From Tiliqua scincoides (taxonomy: Eukaryota; Chordata; Lepidosauria; Squamata; Scincidae): 64,000 nucleotides of DNA. This document shows, piece by piece, positions 23,101 through 30,489 of the stretch. A program made the translations under genes and the position numbers. The stretch is taken from positions 1,732,501-1,796,500 of the forward strand of contig NC_089826.1 of assembly GCF_035046505.1 (NCBI RefSeq), given 5' to 3'. Each line of letters opens with the position of its first letter. The first letter of the stretch is position 1. Below the pieces are notes generated by a model. That model was not told the origin of the DNA. It was given only the letters and a program-made list of their open reading frames with translations, and searched no databases.

Positions 23101-25204
23101 GTCTGCGTCCTGAGCACCCTGGCAGTGTCCAGCAGGACCGTCCTGGACTCAAATGCGGCCTCTGGGTTGTAGCCCACCCAGCGCAGAGAGATGCTGCTGT
23201 AGGGACAGACGTATGGACTGGAGCAGCTGAACGTCACTGATGTGCCTTCCTGCAGATTTTCTGGGAGAGCAATGGTGGGAACAGCTGGAACATCTGTGGA
23301 CACAGAAAAATGGAATAGGCTTAGGACTAGCGCTGCAGGCTTCTGAGTCACAAGGAATAGCTCTTTGCCCTTTTATACACTATCAGAGATGTCCTCAAAA
23401 TCTGAGCATTTCTGATTTAGATGATGCACGCACATGTTGTAGCACACATCACCTTCTATGTGAGAGAAAAAGGAGGAATTCCTCTTTCAAGGTGCAGCCA
23501 CCTGCAGCCTTTTATTAGACACATTTTTGGGTGTTAAATCTGTAGCGTAATCAACCAGGGCAACTTTTTAGTTGTTTAAAAGTGTTTACATAGATTTATC
23601 ATGCACCTAACCAATGTATCAGTTAAACAACACTGCAGCCTAGGCTGAGAACCTCTGGTATTCCTGCCTTTGTGGGCAAAGGGTTAGTACTTGACCACTT
23701 AGCGTGTGGTTGGTCTGTGCAACTCCTTGCCACAGGATGTGGTGATAGCATCTGGCCTGGATGCCTTTAAAAGGGGATTGGACAAATTTCTGGAGGAAAA
23801 ATCCATTACGGGTTACAAGCCATGATGTGAATGTGCTACCTCCTGATTTTAGAAATGGGCTATGTCAGATGCAAGGGAGGGCACCAGGATGCAGGTCTCT
23901 TGTTATCTGGTGTGCTCCCTGGGCATTTGGTGGGCTGCTGTGAGATACAGGAAGCTGGACTAGATGGGCCTGTGGCCTGATCCAGCGGGGCTGTTCTTAT
24001 GTTCTTACTTACCGGTGATGGTCATTTGAACCCTTCTCTGAGCTGACCAGCGGTTTCTCTCGCTCATCTCAAACCGGAAGAGGTACACACCACTGTCTTC
24101 AGTAGTCACACTTCTCAGAAGCAGGGAGCAGTTACGCGCAAGAGGGTCACCAAGCAGTTCTGTGCGGTCTCTAAATTGGGCATCTACAGCATTGGGAGTT
24201 GCTGAATGGTAAACCACGGTCCGCTGGCTTGCATAATCTTTGTACCAGATGGCTGTGATTTCTGTGACAACCACATCACTGGGGTAGCTGAAGGTACAGG
24301 GGATCAGCACACAGGAAGCTTTGACACCCTGCACATTTTCAGGGTATGTGACAGCCCATGAAGCAAAGGCTGCAAAAAAGGGCAAAAGACATGAGGATAG
24401 AGGAAGTGATCCAAGGTGTGATGGTCACTACAATGTTATTGGGTTTTGTCTACCCTCTGAAATTTGTATTGGCTTTATACCAGTTGAATTACAATGATTT
24501 CCTCCAAATGATCCTGGGAACTGTAGTTTATTGATGGTGCTGAGACTTCTATGTTAACCCCCAGCCCCTCTCACGGAACAGTAGTTCCTGGGATTCTCTG
24601 GGGAGAGGGAATGGAATGGAAAGCCACTAGAGGTGGATAGGGACCCAGCATTGTTCCGGAGGCTGGTCTTTCTCAGGGGAATGTACTTAAAAAAACAAAA
24701 ACAAAAGATAGTTAAAAAAAAACTTCACTAAGCAAATCCTAAAGAAACCTTCTAGGATTCTTCTGAAAATTCTGATCTAGGCCTGATCCAGCAAGATGCT
24801 TCTTACATCCTTATGCAAGAGTGAAGACTCCAGATCACTTCAACCAGATTAGTTATTTATGCCTTAACCAGTAAATCTCTACAGTAGCACTTGCCCTGCA
24901 AATTTAACCCAATCCATGGGCCACGGGGATTCTGGCTCTTCCCTGGATGAGAGGGTGAAAGGAATATACAGGCTGGATCAGGGCAGCAGTCCTTCTACTC
25001 TCTAAAGTCTTCTGTCTCCAGAAATGCACAACCTCTGGCAAGCTTGCTCTGCTCAGAGCTACTTGTGGCCTCCCATCCAAGCTCTCAACAGATCTACACC
25101 TGAGTCGTCATCAGCAATGGGATGCAGCATTCGTACTTAACAAATACAGGTATACCTTGGAGGGCATAGCCGGCAAATCCCAAAAGGAGCAGGAGCAGGG
25201 CCAT
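5329..25204 (-). CDS. SIGLEC1: Sialoadhesin (SIGLEC1/CD169), whole gene, 20 coding exons
   Basis: This is a type I membrane lectin of macrophages that binds sialylated glycans on other cells and particles. Exons in transcript order: 25204-25156, 24369-24013, 23293-22997, 21555-21292, 20421-20167, 19663-19364, 17988-17731, 16649-16347, 16059-15805, 15096-14794, 14116-13856, 13428-13126, 12973-12722, 12614-12306, 11981-11730, 11358-11056, 10276-10022, 8463-8161, 7282-7174 and 5575-5329. Every inferred junction is AG/GT. Joined, they give about 1,744 codons without a stop; human SIGLEC1, as I recall it, has 1,709. Order: signal peptide, V-set domain, 16 C2-type domains, one membrane span, short tail without a tyrosine motif. 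The match to mammalian sialoadhesin is strongest in domains 1 and 2. Introns 4, 9, 10, 11, 14 and 15 hold nothing I recognise. No neighbouring gene is visible, so synteny gives no support. Identification is from family knowledge, not from a database search. Confidence 0.95.
6090..6430. mobile_element. Retroposed insert with 20-bp target duplication (intron 19)
   Basis: The exact 20-mer AATTAAAGGTAATATTTTCA occurs at 6090-6109 and 6411-6430. Between the copies lie a TG-rich microsatellite (about 6110-6149), a stretch of unknown origin and a run of A-rich sequence at the right end. The long perfect duplication and A-rich end suggest insertion by LINE machinery. The family is not recognised. Confidence 0.6.
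6776..6994. mobile_element. hAT-type MITE (intron 19)
   Basis: The left end CAATGGCATAACTAGAGGGG and the right end CCCCTCTAGCTATGCCACTG are inverse copies. The interior matches the intact element at 44857-45097, including a block starting TTTTGCAGGGAGCCTCA. The flanking 8-mers match poorly, so the insertion is probably old. Confidence 0.65.
7174..7282 (-). CDS. SIGLEC1: SIGLEC1 exon 19: transmembrane segment
   Basis: This 109-bp exon enters in phase 1 and leaves in phase 2 before a GTAAGG donor. It encodes a short stalk, a hydrophobic stretch of about 22 residues starting ILAGIFIAATCAAVL and ending LGV, then the stop-transfer QKNWNR. The only lysine on the outer side lies at the membrane edge, not inside the span, so pairing with DAP12-type adaptors is not suggested. 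Sequence identity to mammals is weak here; position and phase carry the call. Confidence 0.82.
7600..7790 (-). repeat. Probable CR1-type LINE fragment (intron 18)
   Basis: The wording TGCTGAATCAGACTGAGGGTC, followed by a TCTAGTTCAGCATCC block, resembles the 3' region of amniote CR1 LINEs. The copy is old and short, and its ends are approximate. Confidence 0.4.
8161..8463 (-). CDS. SIGLEC1: SIGLEC1 exon 18: Ig domain 17 (membrane-proximal)
   Basis: This 101-codon phase 1-1 exon begins APKNPSISAFLENRNGK and contains IIRCKVDSHPRSELAFF and DSGHYTCQARNFLGNVTST. It is the last long-type domain and closes the series of 17. The next exon encodes the membrane span. Confidence 0.91.
8870..9072 (+). 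repeat. Interspersed repeat 3' end with (AAT)n tail (intron 17)
   Basis: A unit beginning near GATTGTGAGCCCTTTTGGGG and running to AAGCGGTATATAAATGCTAA ends in about 20 AAT units (9008-9070). This is a familiar reptile interspersed-repeat ending with a trinucleotide tail. I do not assign its family. Confidence 0.55.
9225..9376. mobile_element. Diverged hAT-type MITE (intron 17)
   Basis: The left end near GTAGCATTGTCAGAGAGGGG and the right end CCCCCTCTGGTTACGCGACTG are imperfect inverse copies of the kind seen in the other hAT-type elements of the window. No clear target duplication is visible. Confidence 0.4.
10022..10276 (-). CDS. SIGLEC1: SIGLEC1 exon 17: Ig domain 16 (short type)
   Basis: This 85-codon phase 1-1 exon contains ITVEPSPDIQEGATINLTC, NYTWYRNSKWLQEG and DAGSYHCQASGLKGS. 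The WLQEG block after strand C also occurs in a mammalian SIGLEC1 domain. The donor is GTGAGT. Confidence 0.91.
10335..10432. repeat. Short palindromic repeat fragment (intron 16)
   Basis: The block CTTCACTTCATCAGGTGCATG with its inverse GACGAGATGAAGTG a few bases later resembles a reptile DNA-transposon end that carries the phrase CTTCATCAG. The rest of intron 16 (10277-11055) shows nothing recognisable. Confidence 0.35.
11056..11358 (-). CDS. SIGLEC1: SIGLEC1 exon 16: Ig domain 15 (long type)
   Basis: This 101-codon phase 1-1 exon reads APRKPSLTSFLETQTG, then VIQCAVESHPPSDLALYRG and DEGQFLCSANNTYGTSTA. It is open throughout but has no methionine before its middle, so a search that requires a start codon finds only the second half. 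The strand-F motif is Phe-Leu-Cys instead of Tyr-x-Cys. Confidence 0.9.
11730..11981 (-). CDS. SIGLEC1: SIGLEC1 exon 15: Ig domain 14 (short type)
   Basis: This 84-codon phase 1-1 exon contains VVIQPGSDIREGDPVSLTC, VYTWYKNSKWQTEG and DTGAYACQVRHEKG. It resembles the mammalian domain with TLYTWYHNGRWLQEG. The donor is GTGAGT. Confidence 0.91.
12306..12614 (-). CDS. SIGLEC1: SIGLEC1 exon 14: Ig domain 13 (long type)
   Basis: This 103-codon phase 1-1 exon contains RSFLDSPNGKAAIIVCTVDS and DDEGIYECLSSNAIGQTSTS. It is the longest long-type domain. Its acceptor ends GGAAG rather than the usual CAG or TAG, but it follows a good pyrimidine tract and keeps frame. Confidence 0.9.
12722..12973 (-). CDS. 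SIGLEC1: SIGLEC1 exon 13: Ig domain 12 (short type)
   Basis: This 84-codon phase 1-1 exon contains IWISPSDVLEGHSVNLTC, HYTWYKNSRWL and DAGYYHCTVQTPERS. N-linked sequons are visible at NLT, NIT and NSS. The donor is GTAAGT. Confidence 0.91.
13126..13428 (-). CDS. SIGLEC1: SIGLEC1 exon 12: Ig domain 11 (long type)
   Basis: This 101-codon phase 1-1 exon begins DPPRQPRVSSFLQTQDG, a form that occurs in mammalian SIGLEC1 as YPPRQP. It contains IIHCTVDSEPQAQLA and DEGDYLCSATNPYGTMN. The donor is GTGAGT. Confidence 0.92.
13856..14116 (-). CDS. SIGLEC1: SIGLEC1 exon 11: Ig domain 10 (short type)
   Basis: This 87-codon phase 1-1 exon contains VLVEPSPELLEGDALTLTC, TFSWYKNSKRL and DAGSYHCKAHPPDKTG. Both cysteines are present. 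It is slightly longer than the other short-type exons because of extra residues after the second cysteine. Confidence 0.91.
14794..15096 (-). CDS. SIGLEC1: SIGLEC1 exon 10: Ig domain 9 (long type, second cysteine lost)
   Basis: This 101-codon phase 1-1 exon has the usual strand-B cysteine (IFQCSVDSNPPS). The strand-F motif reads DEGSYNLTATNPYG, whereas the other long domains read Tyr-x-Cys at this place. Leucine (CTC) therefore replaces the cysteine and the canonical disulfide cannot form. The same change leaves an N-L-T glycosylation sequon. The frame and both splice sites are intact, so the exon looks functional. Confidence 0.9.
15805..16059 (-). CDS. SIGLEC1: SIGLEC1 exon 9: Ig domain 8 (short type)
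   Basis: This 85-codon phase 1-1 exon contains IIIRPSSEVPEGEEAQLSC, NYSWYRNGLRL and EAGAYSCRVETQS. Both disulfide cysteines and the WYRNG strand-C motif are present. The donor is GTAAGA. Confidence 0.91.
16347..16649 (-). CDS. SIGLEC1: SIGLEC1 exon 8: Ig domain 7 (long type)
   Basis: This 101-codon phase 1-1 exon contains VMSSFLETQGGHLGILQCTVDSDPPSE in two adjoining strands and DEGEYVCSAHNRYGNAS. It shows the long-type signature, with the CTVDS block and no strand-C tryptophan. The donor is GTACGT. Confidence 0.91.
16843..17260 (+). mobile_element. LINE-tailed retroposon, copy 2, lacking the tail (intron 7)
   Basis: The head CCCCTGGGGGCTGGGGATAA and the following 370 bases match the copies at 2679, 42355 and 47361. 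The copy breaks off at a C-run near 17220, so the LINE-like tail is absent. It lies antisense to SIGLEC1 between exons 7 and 8. Confidence 0.65.
17731..17988 (-). CDS. SIGLEC1: SIGLEC1 exon 7: Ig domain 6 (short type)
   Basis: This 86-codon phase 1-1 exon contains VLVSPSSEVTEGEQ, LTCLATLG, TYTWYKNAKW and DAGTFHCVAQNRKG. Its acceptor lies in a pyrimidine-rich tract ending CTGCAG and its donor is GTGAGT. The following intron carries a partial copy of a retroposon family found three more times in the window. Confidence 0.91.
18259..18459. mobile_element. Harbinger-type MITE with TAA target duplication (intron 6)
   Basis: The inverted ends start GGGCGCAATCCTAACCCCTT and extend about 45 bases with few mismatches, so the 201-bp element could fold into a long hairpin. 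TAA flanks both sides (18256-18258 and 18460-18462). The interior is related to the element at 1086-1264. Apart from a short (GA)n near 18160, the rest of intron 6 holds nothing recognised. Confidence 0.75.
19364..19663 (-). CDS. SIGLEC1: SIGLEC1 exon 6: Ig domain 5 (long type)
   Basis: This 100-codon phase 1-1 exon begins DPPRTPSLALFQETQ and contains VYCTVDSNPQSALSLYRD and DQGEYQCVASNTYGNAS. The CTVDS block and the missing strand-C tryptophan define the long type, as in mammalian SIGLEC1. The donor is GTAAGT. Confidence 0.92.
19868..19960 (-). repeat. CR1-like repeat fragment (intron 5)
   Basis: The phrase TACATGAAGCTGTCCTAGCC followed by TGGATCAGGCC resembles a very common lizard repeat ending. 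The copy is short and old. Confidence 0.35.
20102..20160. repeat. (AAAT)n microsatellite beside the exon 5 donor
   Basis: About 14 near-perfect AAAT units (TTTA on the gene strand) begin next to the GTGAGT donor of exon 5, so the first intronic bases after the donor hexamer are repeat. Confidence 0.9.
20167..20421 (-). CDS. SIGLEC1: SIGLEC1 exon 5: Ig domain 4 (short type)
   Basis: This 85-codon phase 1-1 exon has VTLTCDVPG, YYSWYKNNVW and DTGYYSCKVQN. It is the first short-type domain of the alternating series. The donor GTGAGT is followed at once by a TTTA tetranucleotide repeat, which begins about seven bases into the intron. Confidence 0.92.
21292..21555 (-). CDS. SIGLEC1: SIGLEC1 exon 4: Ig domain 3
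   Basis: This 88-codon phase 1-1 exon contains SLTCNVNSSYPEVTAYRWYKDG and DYGLYYCEAENSVG as its two cysteine strands. The NSSYP block also occurs in mammalian domain 3. This domain precedes the paired repeats of the rest of the ectodomain and resembles their short type. Confidence 0.92.
21611..21766 (-). mobile_element. 5S rRNA-derived SINE with LINE-like tail (intron 3)
   Basis: On the minus strand, from about 21760 to 21652, the sequence follows vertebrate 5S rRNA: GATCTTGGAAGCTAAACAGG, then TGGTTAGTACTTGGATGGGA, then CTGGGAATACTGGGTGCTGT. The first dozen or so 5S bases are missing. The A-box and C-box regions of the internal promoter are recognisable. After the 5S part comes ATACCATAATCTTTCGAGAC, the tail shared with the LINE at 37170-37862. 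SINEs with a 5S head are known from squamates. Confidence 0.8.
22665..22808 (-). mobile_element. Degraded tRNA-type SINE (intron 3)
   Basis: Minus-strand sequence reads GAGCCAGTGTGGTGCAGTCG, then ACCAGGAAGCTCTGGTTAAA, then ATCTCACC and GGGCAAGAGA. This is the order of the tRNA-derived head and body of the lizard Sauria/Squam-type SINEs. It is strongly diverged and its ends are approximate. The rest of intron 3 shows nothing recognised. Confidence 0.45.
22997..23293 (-). CDS. SIGLEC1: SIGLEC1 exon 3: C2-type Ig domain 2
   Basis: This 99-codon phase 1-1 exon begins DVPAVPTIALP and contains FSCSSPYVCPYSS and LSWQDHNRKMSCAL. The paired cysteines of the PYVC block are the siglec-specific arrangement in which one links to domain 1. 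The SWQDH block matches mammalian SIGLEC1 domain 2 almost exactly. The donor is GTGAGC. No further exon lies between this one and exon 2; that intron mainly holds a CR1 3' end. Confidence 0.93.
23700..24007 (+). mobile_element. CR1 LINE 3' end (intron 2)
   Basis: The 308 bases starting GCGTGTGGTTGGTCTG include CCTTTAAAAGGGGATTGGAC and end TTCTTATGTTCTTA, the short-repeat tail of CR1. Near-identical ends occur at 34857-35172 and, inverted, at 41994-42330. The element is 5'-truncated, antisense to SIGLEC1, and its tail reaches intron position +6 after exon 2. Confidence 0.88.
24013..24369 (-). CDS. SIGLEC1: SIGLEC1 exon 2: V-set Ig domain 1 (ligand binding)
   Basis: This 119-codon exon encodes the N-terminal V-set domain. 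The mature start Ser-Trp, the block VQGVKASCVLIPC, the block ITAIWYKDY and the block FRFEMSERNRW match mammalian sialoadhesin closely. Counting from Ser1, Trp2, Arg96 and Trp105 correspond to mammalian Trp2, Arg97 and Trp106, which contact sialic acid. One residue fewer before ITAIWY explains the shift. Cys17 can form the siglec inter-domain disulfide, and Cys22 with Cys78 the intrasheet one. The exon runs phase 1 to phase 1. A CR1 repeat begins only about six bases beyond its splice donor. Confidence 0.95.
24480..24620. repeat. Possible MITE remnant (intron 1)
   Basis: The phrase AATGATCCTGGGAACTGTAG and its near-inverse CAGTAGTTCCTGGGATTCTC about 90 bases later resemble a common lizard inverted-repeat element. 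The rest of the 786-bp intron 1 holds nothing recognised. Confidence 0.35.
25156..25204 (-). CDS. SIGLEC1: SIGLEC1 exon 1: signal peptide
   Basis: The exon encodes 16 residues, MALLLLLLGFAGYALQ, and ends in phase 1 before a GTATAC donor. The ATG has a favourable context (GCC before it, G after it). Only a few residues separate it from the mature Ser-Trp start in exon 2, as expected for a siglec leader. A pyrimidine-rich tract and CAG lie upstream, with the possible exon edge at 25237, so at least one 5' noncoding exon probably lies further upstream. That part is inference. Confidence 0.85.
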
Positions 25205-25239
25205 GGCAGTTCCCACTGGTTAGCCTGGTGGTAAACCCT

Positions 25240-27838
25240 GGAGGAAAAAATATGAAAGGACCGTGGTTAGATGCACGACCATAATGCCCTTTGCGGTTAC
25301 AGAGAGGAGTCCTAACAGGCTGAGCTACAACCTGGGTGGCCCCTGGTTTGAATCTTGCTAGATGAAGACATCTCGGTGGCCCCTGGCAAATCATTCAGTC
25401 TTGACATTCCCAACTGCAGTCTGAAGATGACAAGTTGATTTTGTACGGGGCTGTTACAAGGATCAAAACACAATCGTGCACATGAAGCAAAGCAGAGCCA
25501 ACATTCTTCCCAGAGCTTGTTTCATTCCAAATGTGGTTTGGGGGGAAAGTGACAAGGGAAGTCCCCCACCAAACCTTCTCCTTCACTGCCACCCCTGCTT
25601 TGTGGTCCCAGAGGCAGTAGGGGCAATCTCAATTCTGCTTCACTTTGACTAGTGGGTGTCTTGATGAAGTGAGTAGAATAACAGCCCTGTTCCTGTTCTA
25701 GCCCTGAGGCCTTGTGGGTTAAAATAAGGGAGAAAAACCTCATTGGCAGCCTGGATGAAGACAGCCACTGTTGGCAAGCCCTAACCCCCCCCCCCCAATT
25801 GCCAAAATGTTCCCAACTTTGCAGGGCAGCGAACAGGGCGATGAAGGATCTGTGGGGTCATTAGGAGGCACAAATGTCAACTGCGTGACTGTCTAGATGG
25901 GTCTGATTCACAGCTGCTCAAAGGAATCCTTCCACTTCCACCTGCACCCATTTGAGTGACAAGAGTGCATGACAGAAGCATCCCACTGAAAAGGGCAAGG
26001 CTTAGCAAACCAACAACATCCGGTCTTTGCCCACAGTGTGGCTATAACATGCATGAGCCATATTTCTGGGGCCACAAATAGCTGTACTCTGGTGACATCT
26101 GCCTGGAAGGGAAGGAAGGCAGCACTGCCCTCCGTCACTTGCTGCAAGCCTTCCATCTGTTTCCTGGGCTCAGCTTTGCACTCTGCTGCCCTACTGAGTT
26201 TCGTTTCTTCTGGATCGACATCTACCACAGTAGTTTCAGTTTAGATTCCTCCATCTGCAGCATTGACAGTGGAGGTCAGACCCACAAACACCTCCTAGGA
26301 TACCCTGTCAGCATTAATGTCTTCTGGGTCATCTGGGTTAACGTCTTCAGTCTGCCTGAGCAGCTGATATTCATTCAGCATCTGTAACTGTGGTCCCCGA
26401 AGGTGCTGCCGGTGTTGCAGCAGACATCATTTTAGGAGAGGCATTCCCTCTTCTTTCTTTCACATACAGGGAAGGGGGCCTCTTCTGAGATGGTGCCTGA
26501 CATTTGCAGTTTGGATAAGTCTTTCCATCTAATACATAATTGTAAATAAAATAATAATAATCAACTGACTGATGAATCAAGGGGTGAAACCTGTGGAGTC
26601 GATCACAACACCTCTAATCAATTGATCCCACTAATTAATCAACAAAAGATAGCAGTCCTACTTTTTTTATCTGCCACTAAACACTTCAGCCCAGAAGTTA
26701 AGGTGCCCTGGCATCAACCATGAGGTACTGGGTGATTTCCTGCTATTACAGTCCAATCCTATTCTTGTCTACTCGGAAGTCCCATTGTGCCCCATGGAGC
26801 TTATTCCACGAAAGGTTATATAGAAATGTAGGCAAATACACTTAATATCTCACCTGTTTTGTTCTTTCCAAGATTTTTCTAGGCTGCCCTGTGAGCTTGA
26901 ATATATCCCAGGAATAAAAGTTTGGTGAGGGTGCTGGACTTGTTCTGTCAGAGACCTTTAGCCCTCTCCCCCCCAGGCTGTAGTTCCCACTGAGAACAAA
27001 TGACCAGCCTGAATCCTGACATGGGTAGATACACAAAGAGCAGTGAGCGGAGCTTGCAGGTGTGATCTCCTTTTCTGCTTGGGGGCTCTCAAGGTTGGAC
27101 AAGCTCCTGAATACTTCACACAGAATGTGCCATCTTTAGGTGGTGGTGAGCCTGGAGATGGCTCTTCTAATCACCCTCATCCAGAACAGTGAAAATTGAT
27201 TTCTGTGCAGAGATCTGGATGCTGCTTTGCATGGAAAAGGGTGCAGAGGAGCCTGGATTGGAGAACCTGGGCCCTGGTTTCTGCTCTCCTATGAAGAGCG
27301 CCCCCCCCCCCCCGCTGAGTCAGTCACTCTCCCTCAGCCAGAAGGCCCTCCAGGCACTGAAATGCTGCCCTGGACTTGTGGGAGGAAGTCGGGAAAGGAG
27401 TGATGAGGCCAGAAGGTTTCACTGCCCACTGAACCCCATCACTCAAGGTTGAAAAGCCTTCTTCCTGTTCTTTGTGGGAACTGACATGGGCAGAAAGAGC
27501 ATTTTAAAACTTGAGTGATCAGCACAGATTGATAGTCGAGACCCACAAAAACAGGTGTGTTTTGCTCCTGTGGGTGCCGGGGCATGTTTTGCTTATGTTC
27601 TCCGCAGCTTTGCTCTCTCCCCAAAGGAGAACTCTAGGAGGAAGAGAGGCTGCCAGAGGGGCTGCACCTGAAGAATCTCTGCATCTTGACTCAGGGCTTG
27701 CAACCCGTCCCCCCTTTCTGCTTTTACTGAATCAGACCATTGACCCATCTAGCTTGGTGCTGTCTGCACCGAGTAGCAGCAGCTCTGCAAGGAGTGAAGC
27801 AGGGTCTCTCTCTGCCCTACTTGGACTGCAGCTGGGAG
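25240..27838. other. No gene seen; immediate upstream region of SIGLEC1
   Basis: This stretch should contain the SIGLEC1 promoter and any 5' noncoding exon, but neither can be placed. A short diverged inverted-repeat element (about 26751-26823, starting CAGTCCAATCCTATTC) and a CR1-like phrase near 27725 are the only repeats noticed. Confidence 0.45.
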
Positions 27839-28033
27839 CTGTAGTGTAGCTACAGGAGAGCAGCGTGGGAAGTACTGTGCTGTGTGATCAGTCTCTCCCA
27901 CTCACCATTGGAGCCATTCTCAACAAAAACATCCAGAAATGCTCTGAGGGCGAGTGGGAGGGGCTGGTTAAACACTGTGTTGCCGCACCTGCAATACTTA
28001 CCCTGCTGCCGCCCCTGTAGCTATGCTACTGGC
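27839..28033. mobile_element. hAT-type MITE
   Basis: The left end TGTAGTGTAGCTACAGGAGA and the right end CCCCTGTAGCTATGCTACTG are inverse copies. The flanks GCTGGGAG and GCTGGGGC agree at six of eight positions, as expected of an aged 8-bp target duplication. It is related to the interrupted element at 47327-47962. Confidence 0.6.
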
Positions 28034-30480
28034 TGGGGCTTTCTATACACAAAGTACAGGAAGGGGGGGCTCTGCCACTAAACTCTGGCTCCTCCTCCAG
28101 CACTCCTGTAAAGCTAGGAGAAGAAGCATAAACGCATGGACAGACATTTCTGCATGGGTTTCCACATGCATGCTTGACAACTACATTGCACAGTCATGAC
28201 CTGCATGTACGAATGGGCCTCTGCCAGTGTCACATCACAGACAGAATGTTCAGCTGCCGCGCTTTTCATGGAGTCTGTTCATGGAGCCCATTCATACTTT
28301 TGACTATCAGTGAAGAGAAATCAAGTGACGTAAGGCATCCATATGTGAACCCCTCCTGGATGACAGACAGCTGGAGGTGTGAACAGGCTCCATTGAAACA
28401 CATGGTGGGTGGGGCGATGAGCTTCTCTCTGTGGTGGTGAGCCCACAGTAGCTCATTCACACATCTGAGACATCCATTGCAATGGCATTTCCCTGCTGAT
28501 CAAGGTGTGAATCAGTCCTGAGATGGCAGATCTTCTATCAGCAAAGATGACCAAATTCCCTCCAACCCATATTAGCGTGGCCACATAATATACCAGGCAA
28601 GATAATCACATCCTCTTCAAGAAGTCCTCATTGGATAGGGCTTCTTGAAAGTCTCCTCTCTAGATCATCCATACCATGGTTTATCACCTGGTTATAAACA
28701 CAGTCAAATCATATCCAATTTACATTTATCAGCTTTAGAGAACTCATGGCTGCCACAAGCCTTGCAGAGTTAAAGCCAATGGAGTCACTGCAAGGGGGGT
28801 GGACAACACCAACACAATGACATTTATATAAGGGGTGGCCAAACTGTGGCTCATGAGCTACCCACAATTTGCAGCTTCTGGAACTGCATTGAACGGGGCC
28901 AGGCAGGAGCCAGCTACTGTTTCTCCTGCTGCAGGAGAAGATGGAGGAGGTGAGGAGAGAGGTGTGGTGAGGCAGCCAGCAAGGCCAGCTCACAGTGAGA
29001 GCTGATTGAGGAGAGAGAGAGAAAGACTGGGCAGTGGGTGCTGCTGGTCGATGTTTCTGATGGCTGGTGGTGGTGGAGTGGCGTTCAGGGAATGTGAGGC
29101 GGAATGGAGGAAGGGGGATGGAGCCTCACCAGTGAAAGGGGCCTCCTCTGATGCTAGACTTCCATGGCAGAGGCGGCTGCAGGAGCAGGCAAAGGAATCC
29201 ACTAGCCTAGCCAACAACCACAGGAAGCAGGCAGGCAGAAACCCCACACCTGCGCCCACCATTTTCCCTGCTCTTTGGCAATGCATGACCATAGAGGGTG
29301 ATACCAGCCCTAGTGCTGCCACTGGTTAAAGCCAGCCCCAGCATGTCCATATCTGAGCTGGGGGAGGAATCCTGTTTCTCTGGGTTCTAACCCAACAGCC
29401 GAGCCAATCTGCAAGACCACGTTGTCTTCCAATACCAAGTTTAGCTCAGTGCCGTTTTTGCAGACTGTTTTTCCCAGAACTCCTCTTTCAGCCATATTTA
29501 CAACATACCAGTGAAGAAGGTGGATCAACTTCCTTCCCCTTGTGCAGACAGAAAACAAGAGCAAGAAATAGCAGCCAAAAATCTGCGGCTATCAAGACTG
29601 AAGCAAAATCTGCAGCTATCAAGACTAGCTGAAGCAAGATTTGAACGCAGGTCCTGATGGTGTCGGGAAAGTTCTTACCGTATCGTGGGTTGAAGTTCCT
29701 GCAGTAGCTCTTGTCGCCCTTTGGAACTCCCTGCCCCAAGAAAGCCCCAGACTGGAGCTGAGCAATTATGCTTGCTATTCTCAGACTCCTCATGGATGCT
29801 AGACCTTAAGGGCAGAGTGGTCCAGGAGTCTGCAGAGCTTCCCTTTTTGGGCAGCTTTATTGCCTTCAGTTTTGGGAAGTTCCAGATTGTGTCAGCTGCT
29901 CTGACTCCTCATTCCAAGTCCAACGGCTTCAGCTACTCCTTTGTGCTGATGGGAGTCTTTGGGAGGACAGCAGCAGAGTTCAGTTCTGGGCAGTTGAAGA
30001 CAACTGGAAAGGTCCAAAGGGGGAGGGGAAGAGATGCTAAACAGTTCATCAGGGCAAATTCCATGAGGAAGGCAGAAAGAAGGGGGTCTGCTTAAGCCTA
30101 AGGAAAAGATGATGAGGGCCAGAGCTCTTTGAATTGTGCAATGCCACTTAAGCCCGGAAATCACAGAATTGGCTGTTGGGTGCTGTCACATCCAGTTAGG
30201 CATGTACTTTGTCAAGCTGCCCGAGCCTGATTCTCCGCTCTTCCTGGATCTGCATGGATCGGACTGATAAGATAAGAAGACCACAGCTGGGCACAACCAA
30301 ACTGGTGGTCCCTCCAAGTCAGCATCCTGTTTCCCACAGTGGCTGACCAGATGCCCCTGCACAGGGTGGGAGGGCCATAGTCCACTGTGGTCTTGCCCCT
30401 TCCAGCGACTGCAATTCCCTTGCAGAATGCTTCAAAGCCAGCCATGACACATAGTCACCATGGCTAGTAGCCCTTACCTG
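28034..30480. other. No gene seen
   Basis: No exon or RNA gene is recognised. Near 28832 the phrase GGGGTGGCCAAACTGTGGCTC resembles one end of an hAT-type element, but the other end was not found. Confidence 0.45.
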
Positions 30481-30489
30481 AACATTTCC

